Origin: DATARH01 sp035570495
GTDB lineage: Bacteria; Pseudomonadota; Alphaproteobacteria; ATCC43930; CGMCC-115725
Direction of reading: 5' to 3'
DNA: 64,000 nt
NCBI GenBank assembly: GCA_035570495.1
Contig: DATMLO010000149.1
Coordinates: 23,622-87,621 of the forward strand
The position numbers and the translations under genes were made by a program. The stretch's first letter is position 1. Each line of letters starts with the position of its first letter. Positions 50,621-58,941 of the stretch are shown in pieces. A model generated the notes under the pieces. The model searched no databases and was not told the DNA's origin. It saw nothing but the letters and a program-made list of their open reading frames with translations.

Positions 50621-51007
50621 CTAGCCGCGCGGCTCCTTGAAGACCTTCGAGGCCACCTGCATGCATTCGCGGATGATCGGCACGCCGATATAGCCCGAGA
50701 GGTGCAGAAACACCTCGGTCAGCTCTTCCTCGGTCCACCCCTGGCGCAGCGCCATGCGCAGATGCAGCGCCAGCTCGGGCTCGCGTCCCATGCAGGTGTC
50801 GGAGACGACGCAGATGAGCGCCCGCGTCTTGATGTCGAGCCCGGGCCGCGTCCACAAATTGCCGAACACATTCTCGACAGCGACATCGAGAAATTTCTGC
50901 ATGACCGGATCGGCGTAGACGCCTTTGCCGGCCGCCTCGACCGCGGCGTCGCCCATCAGCTTGCGCCGCATCGACATGCCTTTTTCGTAAAGCTCGCTCT
51001 TCGCCAT
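50621..51007 (-). CDS. Carboxymuconolactone decarboxylase family protein
   Basis: A 128-residue AhpD-like helical protein: 'GNLWTRPGLDIKTRALICVV', 'ELALHLRMALRQGWTEEELT', 'EVFLHLSGYIGVPIIRECM' fit the 4-carboxymuconolactone decarboxylase branch, which lacks the AhpD CxxC; here Cys are present at 'ICVVSDTCMG' but not as CxxC. ATG 51007 starts it. It is convergent with the ATP12 gene and divergent from pccB. Its substrate is uncertain. Confidence 0.9.
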   Translation of the reverse strand: MAKSELYEKGMSMRRKLMGDAAVEAAGKGVYADPVMQKFLDVAVENVFGNLWTRPGLDIKTRALICVVSDTCMGREPELALHLRMALRQGWTEEELTEVFLHLSGYIGVPIIRECMQVASKVFKEPRG

Positions 51008-51088
51008 CGTACTTTCTCCCCGGTTGTGTTGCGCCGATCTTGCCGCGCCGTGCTGGTCTCGGCCAGCGGTTGATGCTATTCGGCCGTT

Positions 51089-52621
51089 ATGAGCGATATC
51101 CTCAAACGCCTCGACAAGCAGCGCGCGGCGGCGCGGCTCGGCGGCGGCAAGCGCCGCATCGACGCTCAACACGCCAAGGGCAAGCTCACCGCCCGCGAGC
51201 GGCTCGAAATCCTGCTCGACCCCGGTTCCTTCGAGGAATGGGACATGTTTGTCGAGCACCGCAGCCATGATTTCGGCATCGACAAGGAGACCGTGCCGGG
51301 TGACGGCGTCGTCACCGGCTATGGCGAGATCAACGGTCGGCTGGTCTTTGTGTTCAGCCAGGACTTCACCGTGTTCGGCGGATCGCTCAGCGAGGCGCAC
51401 GCCGAGAAGATCTGCAAGATCATGGATCAGGCGATGCGCGTCGGCGCGCCGGTCATCGGCCTCAACGATTCCGGCGGCGCGCGCATCCAGGAAGGCGTCG
51501 CCTCGCTCGCGGGTTATGCCGAGGTGTTCGAGCGCAATGTGCTGGCCTCGGGGGTGGTGCCGCAAGTGTCGCTGATCATGGGGCCGTGCGCCGGCGGCGC
51601 GGTGTATTCACCGGCGATGACGGACTTCATCTTCATGGTGAAGGACACGTCCTACATGTTCGTCACCGGGCCGGAAGTGGTGAAGACGGTGACCCATGAA
51701 ACGGTGACACAAGAGGAATTGGGCGGCGCGGTCACTCACACCACGAAATCGGGCGTCGCTGACCTCGCCTTCGAGAACGATGTCGAGGCGCTCATCGAAT
51801 TGCGCCGCTTTATCGATTTTCTGCCCGGATCGAACCGCGCGCCGCGGCCGCCGCGCCCCTTCACCGACCCGCGCGAACGCGACGAGCCGTCGCTCGACAC
51901 GCTGATCCCGGCCAACCCGAACAAGCCCTATGACATCAAGGAGCTGATCGAGAAGGTCGTCGACGACGGCGATTTCTTCGAGCTGCAGCCCAATTTCGCC
52001 GGCAACATCATCGTCGGCTTCGCGCGCATGGAAGGCGCGACGATCGGCATCGTCGCCAACCAGCCGATGGTGCTGGCGGGCTGCCTCGACATCGACAGCG
52101 CGCGCAAGGCGGCGCGTTTTGTACGTTTCTGCGACTGCTTCAACGTGCCCATCGTTACCTTCGTCGACGTGCCAGGTTTCCTCCCCGGCACCGCGCAGGA
52201 ATACGGCGCGATCATCAAGCACGGCGCGAAGCTGCTGTTCGCGTTTGCCGAGGCGACCGTGCCGAAGGTGACGCTGATCACCCGCAAGGCCTATGGCGGG
52301 GCCTATGACGTGATGTCGTCAAAGCATTTGCGCGGCGACGTCAATTTCGCCTGGCCCTCGGCCGAGATCGCAGTGATGGGGCCGAAGGGCGCGGTCGAGA
52401 TCATCTTCCGCGCCGATCTCGGCGACGTCGCCAAGATCGAGACACGTACCGAGGAATACCGCGAGAAATTCGCCAACCCGTTTGTCGCCGCCAGCCGCGG
52501 GTTTATCGATGACGTGATCCAGCCCGCGACGACCCGCCGCCGCCTTTGCCGCGCGCTCGCGATGCTGCGCGACAAGCAACTGGAGAACCCGTGGAAGAAG
52601 CACGATAACATCCCGCTGTGA
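51089..52621 (+). CDS. pccB: Propionyl-CoA carboxylase, beta (carboxyltransferase) subunit
   Basis: A 510-residue carboxyltransferase. 'IDAQHAKGKLTARERLEILL', 'YGEINGRLVFVFSQDFTVFG', 'IGLNDSGGARIQEGVASLAG' and 'MGPCAGGAVYSPAMTDFIFM' are the N-terminal crotonase half; 'FCDCFNVPIVTFVDVPGFLP' and 'ITRKAYGGAYDVMSSKHLRG' the C-terminal half. It transfers CO2 from biotin to propionyl-CoA (methylmalonyl-CoA route). Normally the alpha subunit gene follows; here a GIY-YIG gene with flanking repeats is interposed before pccA. Confidence 0.94.
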   Translation: MSDILKRLDKQRAAARLGGGKRRIDAQHAKGKLTARERLEILLDPGSFEEWDMFVEHRSHDFGIDKETVPGDGVVTGYGEINGRLVFVFSQDFTVFGGSLSEAHAEKICKIMDQAMRVGAPVIGLNDSGGARIQEGVASLAGYAEVFERNVLASGVVPQVSLIMGPCAGGAVYSPAMTDFIFMVKDTSYMFVTGPEVVKTVTHETVTQEELGGAVTHTTKSGVADLAFENDVEALIELRRFIDFLPGSNRAPRPPRPFTDPRERDEPSLDTLIPANPNKPYDIKELIEKVVDDGDFFELQPNFAGNIIVGFARMEGATIGIVANQPMVLAGCLDIDSARKAARFVRFCDCFNVPIVTFVDVPGFLPGTAQEYGAIIKHGAKLLFAFAEATVPKVTLITRKAYGGAYDVMSSKHLRGDVNFAWPSAEIAVMGPKGAVEIIFRADLGDVAKIETRTEEYREKFANPFVAASRGFIDDVIQPATTRRRLCRALAMLRDKQLENPWKKHDNIPL

Positions 52622-52646
52622 GCACTCGCGGCGACCCACAACAGCT

Positions 52647-52679
52647 CGTCATGGCCGGGCGTGTCCCGGCCATCCACGA
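52647..52679. repeat. REP-like repeat, left of GIY-YIG gene
   Basis: 33 bases with a perfect 9-bp stem ATGGCCGGG (52651-52659) and CCCGGCCAT (52665-52673). It starts CGTC and ends CCACGA. It lies 1 base beyond the stop of the GIY-YIG gene and is the inverted partner (one mismatch) of the repeat at 53009-53041. Confidence 0.9.
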
Positions 52680-52680
52680 T

Positions 52681-52968
52681 TCACAGGATGGTCTCGTAGA
52701 GGTCGTCCCAAGCAGGATTGGCAGCAAGGATCAGGCGTACCTTCCAGGTTCGCGACCAGTGCTTCACGTTCTTTTCGCGCTGGATTGCTGCAGTAATCGT
52801 GGGGTGACGTTCGGCATAGACCAGCCGCTTCAGCCCGTATCGTTTGGTAAAGCCGGGCAAAGCGCCTTCTCGGTGTTCCCAGATGCGTCGTTGCAGATTG
52901 CCAGTGACTCCGACGTAGAGGATGCCATTTGGCCTGTTCGTGAGGATATAAATCCACGCTTCGCGCAT
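52681..52968 (-). CDS. GIY-YIG nuclease family protein
   Basis: A 95-residue, single-domain GIY-YIG protein. The Tyr pair that names the family lies in 'WIYILTNRPNGILYVGVTGN', followed by catalytic Arg in 'LQRRIWEHREG' and Glu in 'LVYAERHPTITAAIQREKNV'. No DNA-binding domain is attached. The gene runs opposite to the pcc genes, lies exactly between them, and is bracketed by inverted 33-base repeats of a palindromic family found elsewhere in the window. Small YhbQ/UPF0213-type GIY-YIG proteins have nuclease activity on structured DNA; the repeat pairing suggests it may move or process these hairpins. Confidence 0.9.
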   Translation of the reverse strand: MREAWIYILTNRPNGILYVGVTGNLQRRIWEHREGALPGFTKRYGLKRLVYAERHPTITAAIQREKNVKHWSRTWKVRLILAANPAWDDLYETIL

Positions 52969-53008
52969 TCAGGCATGTTGCGGCACTACCCGAGAAGCGA
53001 CAACGCCC

Positions 53009-53041
53009 TCGTGGATGGCCGGGACAAGCCCGGCCATGACG
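53009..53041. repeat. REP-like repeat, right of GIY-YIG gene
   Basis: 33 bases beginning TCGTGGATGGCCGGG and ending CCCGGCCATGACG, inverted relative to 52647-52679 with a single mismatch in the loop. It lies 40 bases before the GIY-YIG start codon and 17 bases before pccA. Confidence 0.9.
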
Positions 53042-53057
53042 GGTTTTGGCGGTAACA

Positions 53058-55013
53058 ATGTTCTCTAAAATCCTCATCGCCAACCGTGGCGAGATCGCCT
53101 GCCGGGTGATCCGCACGGCGCGGCGCATGGGGATCAAGACCGTCGCGGTCTATTCCGACGCCGACGCCGAGGCGCTTCATGTGCGCATGGCCGACGAAGC
53201 GGTGCCGATCGGCCCGCCGCCGGCGGCCGAGAGCTATCTGCGCATCGATAAGATCGTCGCGGCCTGCAAGGAAACCGGCGCGGAGGCCGTGCATCCCGGT
53301 TACGGCTTTCTGTCCGAGCGGCCGGCCTTCGCCGAAGCCTTGGCGAAGGAAGGCATCGCCTTTATCGGCCCGACCCCCGCGGCCATCGCCGCGATGGGCG
53401 ACAAGATCGAGTCGAAAAAGCTCGCCGCCGCGGCGGGTGTGACGACCGTGCCGGGCCATCTCGGGATCATCGACAATACCGACGAGGCGGCGACAATCGC
53501 CCACGGCATCGGCTATCCGGTGATGATCAAGGCCTCGGCCGGCGGCGGCGGGAAGGGCATGCGCATCGCCCATAACGATGCTGAAATACGCGAGGGCTTC
53601 TCCTCTGCCCAACACGAGGCCAAATCGAGCTTTGGCGACGACCGGGTGTTTCTCGAGAAATACATCGAGGAGCCGCGCCACATCGAAATCCAGGTGCTGG
53701 GCGACGCGCACGGCAACGTCGTGCATTTGGGCGAGCGCGAATGCTCGATCCAGCGCCGGCACCAGAAGGTCATCGAGGAATGCCCGAGCCCGTTCCTCGA
53801 TCCCTCCACCCGCGCGGCGATGGGCGCCGAGGCCGTGGCGCTGGCCAAGGCGGTCAACTATCGCTCGGCCGGCACCGTCGAGTTCATCGTCGATCGCGAC
53901 AAGAATTTTTACTTCCTTGAAATGAATACACGACTTCAGGTCGAGCACCCGGTCACCGAGATGGTCACCGGTCTCGATCTGGTCGAGCTGATGATCCGCG
54001 TCGCGGCGGGCGAAAAGCTGCCGTTCGGCCAGGACGACGTGACGCAGACCGGCTGGGCGATCGAAGCGCGCGTCTATGCCGAGGACCCGACGCGCAATTT
54101 CCTGCCGTCGATCGGCCGGCTGGTGCGCTACGTCGCGCCGGAAGGAGTCGGCATCCGCAACGACACCGGCGTCAGCGAAGGCGCGGAAATCTCGATCTAT
54201 TACGACCCGATGATCGCCAAGCTCTGCGCTTATGGCGCCGACCGCGACGAGGCAAGCCGGCGGCTGAGCGGCGCGCTAGACGGGTTCTATGTCACCGGGC
54301 TGCGACACAACATCGCCTTCCTCAACGCGATTATCGAAAAGCCGCGTTTCGCCGAGGGCAGGCTCTCGACCAACTTCATCGCCGAGGAATTCCCCGACGG
54401 GTTCGCCGCGCCGGGCGAGCCAGTCGCGGCCGACCGAATGATCCTGATCGCCGCCGCGCTCGCCGACCGCCGCCTCGGCGAGGCCGAAGGCGCGCCGGCA
54501 GCCGACGCGATCAGCGTGCTGCTCGATGGCACGGCCGAGGCGTTGACCTTGCGCACGGAACCGAGCGGTTATGCGGTCGAGCGCGCCGGTGAGACGCTGC
54601 TCGCGGCAAGCGATTGGCAACCCGCCGACAAGCTCATGCATCTGCGGCTTGACGGTGATGTCGCGACGGTGCAGGTCGACCGGCTGCCCGGTCGCGCCTT
54701 TCGCCTGACCCATGCGGGGGTCACGCGCCGGGCGCAGGTGCTGTCGCCGCGCGCCGCCACGCTGCTCAAAATGATGCCGCCGAAAGCCGTCGCCGACACC
54801 TCGCGCCAGGTGCTGTCGCCGATGCCTGGATTGTTGTCGGCACTGGTCGTCGCCGAAGGCCAGGAGGTCAAGGCCGGCGAGGCGCTTGCCATTGTCGAGG
54901 CGATGAAGATGGAAAACGTGCTGCGCGCCGAGCGCGACGGCACCATCGCCAAGCTCTGCGCCAAGGCCGGCGACAGCCTCGCGGTCGACCAGGTGATCCT
55001 GGAGTTCGCGTGA
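53058..55013 (+). CDS. pccA: Propionyl-CoA (acyl-CoA) carboxylase, alpha subunit
   Basis: A 651-residue biotin-dependent carboxylase. The biotin-carboxylase domain begins 'FSKILIANRGEIACRVIRTA', with the ATP-grasp loop 'KASAGGGGKGMRIAHND' and 'LQVEHPVTEMVTGLDLVELM'; the C-terminal biotin-carrier domain carries the biotin Lys in 'AIVEAMKMENVLRAERDG'. It carboxylates biotin with bicarbonate and ATP and works with the beta subunit from pccB. ATG 53058 matches the family start; a TTG at 53046 is in frame but falls in the repeat-flanking sequence. Its TGA overlaps the acylphosphatase start. Confidence 0.94.
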   Translation: MFSKILIANRGEIACRVIRTARRMGIKTVAVYSDADAEALHVRMADEAVPIGPPPAAESYLRIDKIVAACKETGAEAVHPGYGFLSERPAFAEALAKEGIAFIGPTPAAIAAMGDKIESKKLAAAAGVTTVPGHLGIIDNTDEAATIAHGIGYPVMIKASAGGGGKGMRIAHNDAEIREGFSSAQHEAKSSFGDDRVFLEKYIEEPRHIEIQVLGDAHGNVVHLGERECSIQRRHQKVIEECPSPFLDPSTRAAMGAEAVALAKAVNYRSAGTVEFIVDRDKNFYFLEMNTRLQVEHPVTEMVTGLDLVELMIRVAAGEKLPFGQDDVTQTGWAIEARVYAEDPTRNFLPSIGRLVRYVAPEGVGIRNDTGVSEGAEISIYYDPMIAKLCAYGADRDEASRRLSGALDGFYVTGLRHNIAFLNAIIEKPRFAEGRLSTNFIAEEFPDGFAAPGEPVAADRMILIAAALADRRLGEAEGAPAADAISVLLDGTAEALTLRTEPSGYAVERAGETLLAASDWQPADKLMHLRLDGDVATVQVDRLPGRAFRLTHAGVTRRAQVLSPRAATLLKMMPPKAVADTSRQVLSPMPGLLSALVVAEGQEVKAGEALAIVEAMKMENVLRAERDGTIAKLCAKAGDSLAVDQVILEFA

Positions 55014-55297
55014 GCGACGACGATCGCACGGTCCGGCTCACGATCACCGGCCGGGTGCAAGGCGTCGGCTATCGCTTCTGGGCCGAGCGCGCCGCCGCCG
55101 CGCTCGGCGTCCGCGGCTGGGTGCGCAATCGCACCGACGGTAGTGTCGAACTCCTCGCGAGCGGCAGCGAAAGCGCGATCGACGCGTTGATCGAGGCCTG
55201 CCGGCAAGGCCCGCGGGCCGCTGCTGTCGATGGTGTCGCCGTCGAGGACGCGGAGGACGACGGCAGCGAAGAATTTACGGCGCGGCCCACGGTGTAG
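55010..55297 (+). CDS. Acylphosphatase
   Basis: A 95-residue enzyme hydrolysing acyl phosphates. The motif 'ITGRVQGVGYRFWAERAAAA' with catalytic Arg and 'GWVRNRTDGSVELLASGSES' with catalytic Asn are present. GTG 55010 overlaps the pccA TGA (GTGA), so it is translated with it. A role in keeping acyl phosphate levels low is usual for the family. Confidence 0.92.
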   Translation: MSDDDRTVRLTITGRVQGVGYRFWAERAAAALGVRGWVRNRTDGSVELLASGSESAIDALIEACRQGPRAAAVDGVAVEDAEDDGSEEFTARPTV

Positions 55298-55312
55298 TTC
55301 GATTGACGGTGT

Positions 55313-55427
55313 TGCGTCCTTCGAGACGGCTGCTATGCAGCCTCCTCAGGATGACGATTTTCTTTAGTGCCGTCCTCAACCCGCCGTCATCCTGAGGAGC
55401 GCCGTCAGGCGCGTCTCGAAGGACGCA
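55313..55427. repeat. Long inverted repeat between acylphosphatase and sulfurtransferase
   Basis: Left arm begins TGCGTCCTTCGAGACGG (55313) and ends CTCAGGATGACG; right arm begins CGTCATCCTGAGGAGCG (55385) and ends CGTCTCGAAGGACGCA (55427). Outer ends are mutual inverses with minor mismatches. This is a third repeat family, unlike the ATGGCCGGG type. Confidence 0.75.
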
Positions 55428-55446
55428 GGGACGCCTCTGCTGCGGG

Positions 55447-56328
55447 TCAGCCGCGCTCCATCGGCAGGGTCTCGTCGATCGCCCATTCGGACATCGAGGC
55501 ATCGTAGAGCCGCACATCGGGGTGGCCGAGCATGACCAGCGCATGCGCCGTCGCGCTCGCGGCGATGCCGCCGCCGCAATAGGTGATGACCTTGCGGTCG
55601 AAGGCGTGCACCGCGTCGAATTTCGCGCGCAGCTCGGCCGGCGGCAGAAAAATGTTGGTCGCCGGGTCGACAAGCCCCGCGGTCGGTACGTTGACGCTGC
55701 CCTTGATGCGACCCGGCCGGCCGTAGGTATTGCCGCCGCTGCCGGCATGCTGCGGCGCCTGCAGCGCGTTGATGGTGCACACCGCCCCGTCGTCGATCGC
55801 CGCCAGCACGTCGTCCTTGTCGGCCATCAGCGGCTTCGCGGCACGCTCGGTAAAGGAGCCGGCCGGGCGCGCCTTGGCCGCACCGGTCTCGACCGCGCGG
55901 CCCTCCCGCGCCCATTTCTGGAAGCCGCCGTTGAGCACGGCGCAATTATCAAAGCCATAGCAGCGCATCACCCACCACAGCCGCGTCGCCCATTGCGGGT
56001 TGGCGGTGCTGTAGGTGACAACCCGAGTGTCGTCCGAGATGCCGAACCGCCGCATCGCCGCGGCGAAACCGGCCGGCTTCGGCAGCATAAAGCGCAGCGG
56101 CAGTCGGTCGTTGTCCGACATATCCGCCTGCAGATCGACAAACTGCGCGCCGGGGACATGACCCTTCTCGAAATCCTCGCGGCCGGATTTCACGGTATAG
56201 GTGATCTTCGGGTCGGGGATCAGATGCACCGTGCCGTCGAGGATCACCAGCTTCGGATCGCCAAGATGCGCGGCCAGCCAATCGGTCTCGACCAGATATT
56301 CGGGGTGGACATAACCGCCGTCAGGCAT
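55447..56328 (-). CDS. sseA: 3-Mercaptopyruvate/thiosulfate sulfurtransferase
   Basis: A 293-residue tandem-rhodanese protein. First domain: 'LVETDWLAAHLGDPKLVILD', 'GHVPGAQFVDLQADMSD'. Second domain: 'GRIKGSVNVPTAGLVDPA' and the persulfide Cys in 'VITYCGGGIAASATAHALVM'; the CGGG(I)A loop resembles mercaptopyruvate sulfurtransferase more than thiosulfate rhodanese. It transfers sulfur from 3-mercaptopyruvate to acceptors. The start follows no strong SD. It is separated from the acylphosphatase by a repeat. Confidence 0.92.
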   Translation of the reverse strand: MPDGGYVHPEYLVETDWLAAHLGDPKLVILDGTVHLIPDPKITYTVKSGREDFEKGHVPGAQFVDLQADMSDNDRLPLRFMLPKPAGFAAAMRRFGISDDTRVVTYSTANPQWATRLWWVMRCYGFDNCAVLNGGFQKWAREGRAVETGAAKARPAGSFTERAAKPLMADKDDVLAAIDDGAVCTINALQAPQHAGSGGNTYGRPGRIKGSVNVPTAGLVDPATNIFLPPAELRAKFDAVHAFDRKVITYCGGGIAASATAHALVMLGHPDVRLYDASMSEWAIDETLPMERG

Positions 56329-56364
56329 GGGGTTCCTCCGCAGGACTTATGGGTTGGCGCGAGA

Positions 56365-57267
56365 CTACTGCGCCGCGAGGGTGTCCGCGAGCGCCTGTGC
56401 CTGTTTTGTGAGCGCGGCGAAGGCCGGCGCGCCGCTGGCGTGTTCGCCCCAGCATTTGTGAAAAGCCGCTTCGCCGTCTTTCTCGAAGCCGGTCTTGGCG
56501 TCGAAGCTCTTCTCGTCCTTCAATCCAGACGCGCGATATTTGGCGAACGCCGCGTCGGCTTTCGCCTTGAAGCCATTCCAGACGGCGGCGCACGCTGCGA
56601 TCGGCGCAAACTTTTTAGTGTCGACGATCGCGATATACACCTTCCCGCCCTTGACCACCGACACAGCGAGCCGGTCGGGCGGGTAAATCGCGAGGTCCTG
56701 CGACTGCTCCACGAGCAGCGCGACAGCGGTGCTAGCGGCCGCCGGCTGATGGATCGGCACACTGGCAAAGATCGAAACCGCCGCGTCGTCGCTCACCGCC
56801 TGGGTGTAGAAATCTTGCGAGGCGAAAGCCGAAGCCGCATCGATCGGGGGGGTGGGCTGGTCCTTCCACACATCCTTGTGCGCCTGCAGCCAGCGGGTGA
56901 GCAGCCCCTCGGTCGTCACCAGCAGTTGGCCCGACGACCCTTTGCCGGCAAAATTGAGACCATCGAGCGCGCCTGCTCCTTCGTCATCGGCGAACAGCGT
57001 GTCGGGACTCATCGTCGGCGGCCCGGAGAAGCCCGTCGGAGCGGCCGGGTTGATAAGGCTCTGCAATTGCGCTTGGAGATCGCCGCGCGCTCGCTGCTCC
57101 TGCGCGTTCAAGTCCTTGCTGTCCGGATTTGCCGCCGATTTCTCCTTCAGTATCTTGATCGCGGCATCGCGCGCCGCGATGTACGCGTCCTCGGGCGAGT
57201 CCGCCCACGCGACCGACGCGGTGAACAACAGGGCTGCGGCCGCCAACGCGCCGTGAAAGGTTCTCAT
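56365..57267 (-). CDS. Secreted protein of unknown function
   Basis: About 300 residues with a signal peptide ('FHGALAAAALLFTASVAWAD') and a soluble alpha/beta region: 'EDAYIAARDAAIKILKEKSA', 'PAAASTAVALLVEQSQDLAI' and 'VYIAIVDTKKFAPIAACAAV'. The C-terminal third is helical with Lys/Ala repeats and one Cys. I do not recognise the family. It is on the same strand as the MlrC-like gene upstream and may be its neighbour in an operon (gap 10 bases). Confidence 0.65.
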   Translation of the reverse strand: MRTFHGALAAAALLFTASVAWADSPEDAYIAARDAAIKILKEKSAANPDSKDLNAQEQRARGDLQAQLQSLINPAAPTGFSGPPTMSPDTLFADDEGAGALDGLNFAGKGSSGQLLVTTEGLLTRWLQAHKDVWKDQPTPPIDAASAFASQDFYTQAVSDDAAVSIFASVPIHQPAAASTAVALLVEQSQDLAIYPPDRLAVSVVKGGKVYIAIVDTKKFAPIAACAAVWNGFKAKADAAFAKYRASGLKDEKSFDAKTGFEKDGEAAFHKCWGEHASGAPAFAALTKQAQALADTLAAQ

Positions 57268-57277
57268 CCTATCCTCT

Positions 57278-58804
57278 TTATCCGCGGTCGTGTTCAGGGC
57301 CGAGCGGCCGCAGCCGAATGCCCGCGCGCAAATGCCGGTACGGCATCTCGACCGGGTCGCTGACATGCGCGCCCGGCGACAGCACGCAGAGCACGGTCTC
57401 GGCGATCGGCTGGAAATCGGCGCGGAAATGCACGGTCGATTTCAGCGCCAGGATCGGCACCTGGCTCGGCTCGATCCCGACATGGCGGAACTGCTCCTGA
57501 TCGATCGCCTGGATGCGCGCGGCGGCAAGCACCACCGACACGCCGCTCTCCTCGTCGGTGATGAGGGCGTACGGCCCGACATGGAACTGCGCACCGCCAA
57601 ACATCGGCCCGGTGCCGACGAAATCGCCGCTCGCCACGCGGGTGACGCGCCACTTGGCCTCGACCGGCGTCTCCCCGGCATAACCGACCTTGGCACCGAC
57701 GCCGCACGGCAGCAGCGCCCCCTCGCCAATCTCGTGCGCCACGGCCGCTGCCTCGGGATCGACGATCATGCCGAGCACCGCCCCCGCTGCCTTGTGCGCC
57801 ATCAGCGCGCGCAGCAGCCCCACCGTGTCCGAGGTGCTGCCAGCGCCGGGATTGTCCTGGATGTCGGCAAGAACAACGGGTTTGTTCGCGGTTTTCGCCT
57901 GACGCAGCGCCTCCACGACGGCCTCGTCGGGCGAGTAGAGGCGGCCAGCGAATTCCGACTCCTTGGCGTTGAGCGCCGCCATCAGCCGGTCAGCCGCCGC
58001 GTCCGCGGCCTCCTGGTCATAGCCGTAGACCACCAGCGCCGGGCCGCACTCGGCGATGTCCGCCGGCGGGAAACCGGGCGTGTGGGTGATGCTGACGATG
58101 CCCTGGTTATGGGATGCGCCCCCGCGTTCGATCTCGTCCATCAGATCGAAGACCCCCTTGGTCGGCTCGGCGAGCGTGCATTGCCAGACCAAGGGAATGA
58201 GAAAATTCGCCTGGCGGAACGTCTTGGCGAGCGGGCGCTTTTCGCGGATCAGTCTGTCGAGCAGCGTGGCCGCGCGGCTTCCCGTTTCGGCCATGTCGAC
58301 ATGCGGATAGGTCTTGTAGCCGACCATGGCCGATGCGTGCCGCACCATCGCTTGCGTCATGTTGGTGTGAAAATCGAGGCTGGTGACCATCGGCAGCGTG
58401 TCGCCGACCAGCGCGCGGACGCGGCGCAGCAGCTCGCCCTCGCCGTCCTCGACATGCGCCGCGACCATTGCGCCGTGCAAATCGAGGTAGATGCCGTCGA
58501 GCTCGCTGGCCGCGCGCAAATCCTCCAGCATCTCGCCGACGACCTTCTCGTACGCGTCCTCGTCGACATAGGACGAGGGCGGCGCCGAGCACCACGACAA
58601 CGGCACGAGCTCATGCCCGAGCCCGCGCAGGGTCTCGACCGCGCCGGCGATCGGGATGTTGAAGCCCTTTACCGCATCGAACAGCCCGGGCCCGCGCACA
58701 TAACCCGGCCAGGCGTCGGCGCGCTCGAAATCTGCCCAGGTCGCGCGCTGCGGCGCGAAGGTGTTGGTCTCGTGCTGAAACCCGCCAACCGCGATGCGCG
58801 CCAC
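57278..58804 (-). CDS. M81 family metallopeptidase (MlrC-like)
   Basis: A 508-residue zinc peptidase of the microcystinase C family. 'GGFQHETNTFAPQRATWADF' (zinc His and Glu), 'IYLDLHGAMVAAHVEDGEGE', 'SLDFHTNMTQAMVRHASAMV' and 'VLADIQDNPGAGSTSDTVGL' are the usual lines; the C-terminal MlrC domain has 'VRLGGAQFHVGPYAL'-like text as 'MFGGAQFHVGPYALITDEES'. It cleaves small peptides. GTG 58804 is the start. It faces the formaldehyde dehydrogenase gene across a repeat. Confidence 0.9.
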   Translation of the reverse strand: MARIAVGGFQHETNTFAPQRATWADFERADAWPGYVRGPGLFDAVKGFNIPIAGAVETLRGLGHELVPLSWCSAPPSSYVDEDAYEKVVGEMLEDLRAASELDGIYLDLHGAMVAAHVEDGEGELLRRVRALVGDTLPMVTSLDFHTNMTQAMVRHASAMVGYKTYPHVDMAETGSRAATLLDRLIREKRPLAKTFRQANFLIPLVWQCTLAEPTKGVFDLMDEIERGGASHNQGIVSITHTPGFPPADIAECGPALVVYGYDQEAADAAADRLMAALNAKESEFAGRLYSPDEAVVEALRQAKTANKPVVLADIQDNPGAGSTSDTVGLLRALMAHKAAGAVLGMIVDPEAAAVAHEIGEGALLPCGVGAKVGYAGETPVEAKWRVTRVASGDFVGTGPMFGGAQFHVGPYALITDEESGVSVVLAAARIQAIDQEQFRHVGIEPSQVPILALKSTVHFRADFQPIAETVLCVLSPGAHVSDPVEMPYRHLRAGIRLRPLGPEHDRG

Positions 58805-58818
58805 TTCTATTCCCCTTC

Positions 58819-58899
58819 CGTCGTACCGGCGAAAGCCGGTATCCCGTTATCCGCTGCACGAGCGGCCGAAAAGTGGGTCCCGGCTTTCGCCGGGACGAC
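58819..58899. repeat. Inverted repeat in divergent promoter region
   Basis: Arms CGTCGTACCGGCGAAAGCCGG (from 58819, first 20 bases shown in part) and CCCGGCTTTCGCCGGGACGAC (to 58899) are inverted, each with a small hairpin (GGCGAAAGCC type). It sits between the MlrC-like and formaldehyde dehydrogenase starts, in the place where promoters of both must lie. Confidence 0.7.
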
Positions 58900-58941
58900 A
58901 ATGGAATAGTATTCTCGGCAGCGCATCGAGGGAGAAGATAC

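Noticed and set aside
52681..52968. GIY-YIG gene as a homing endonuclease inside an intron or intein of pcc
   Set aside because: It lies between, not within, pccB and pccA, runs in the opposite direction and has no intron or intein signatures.
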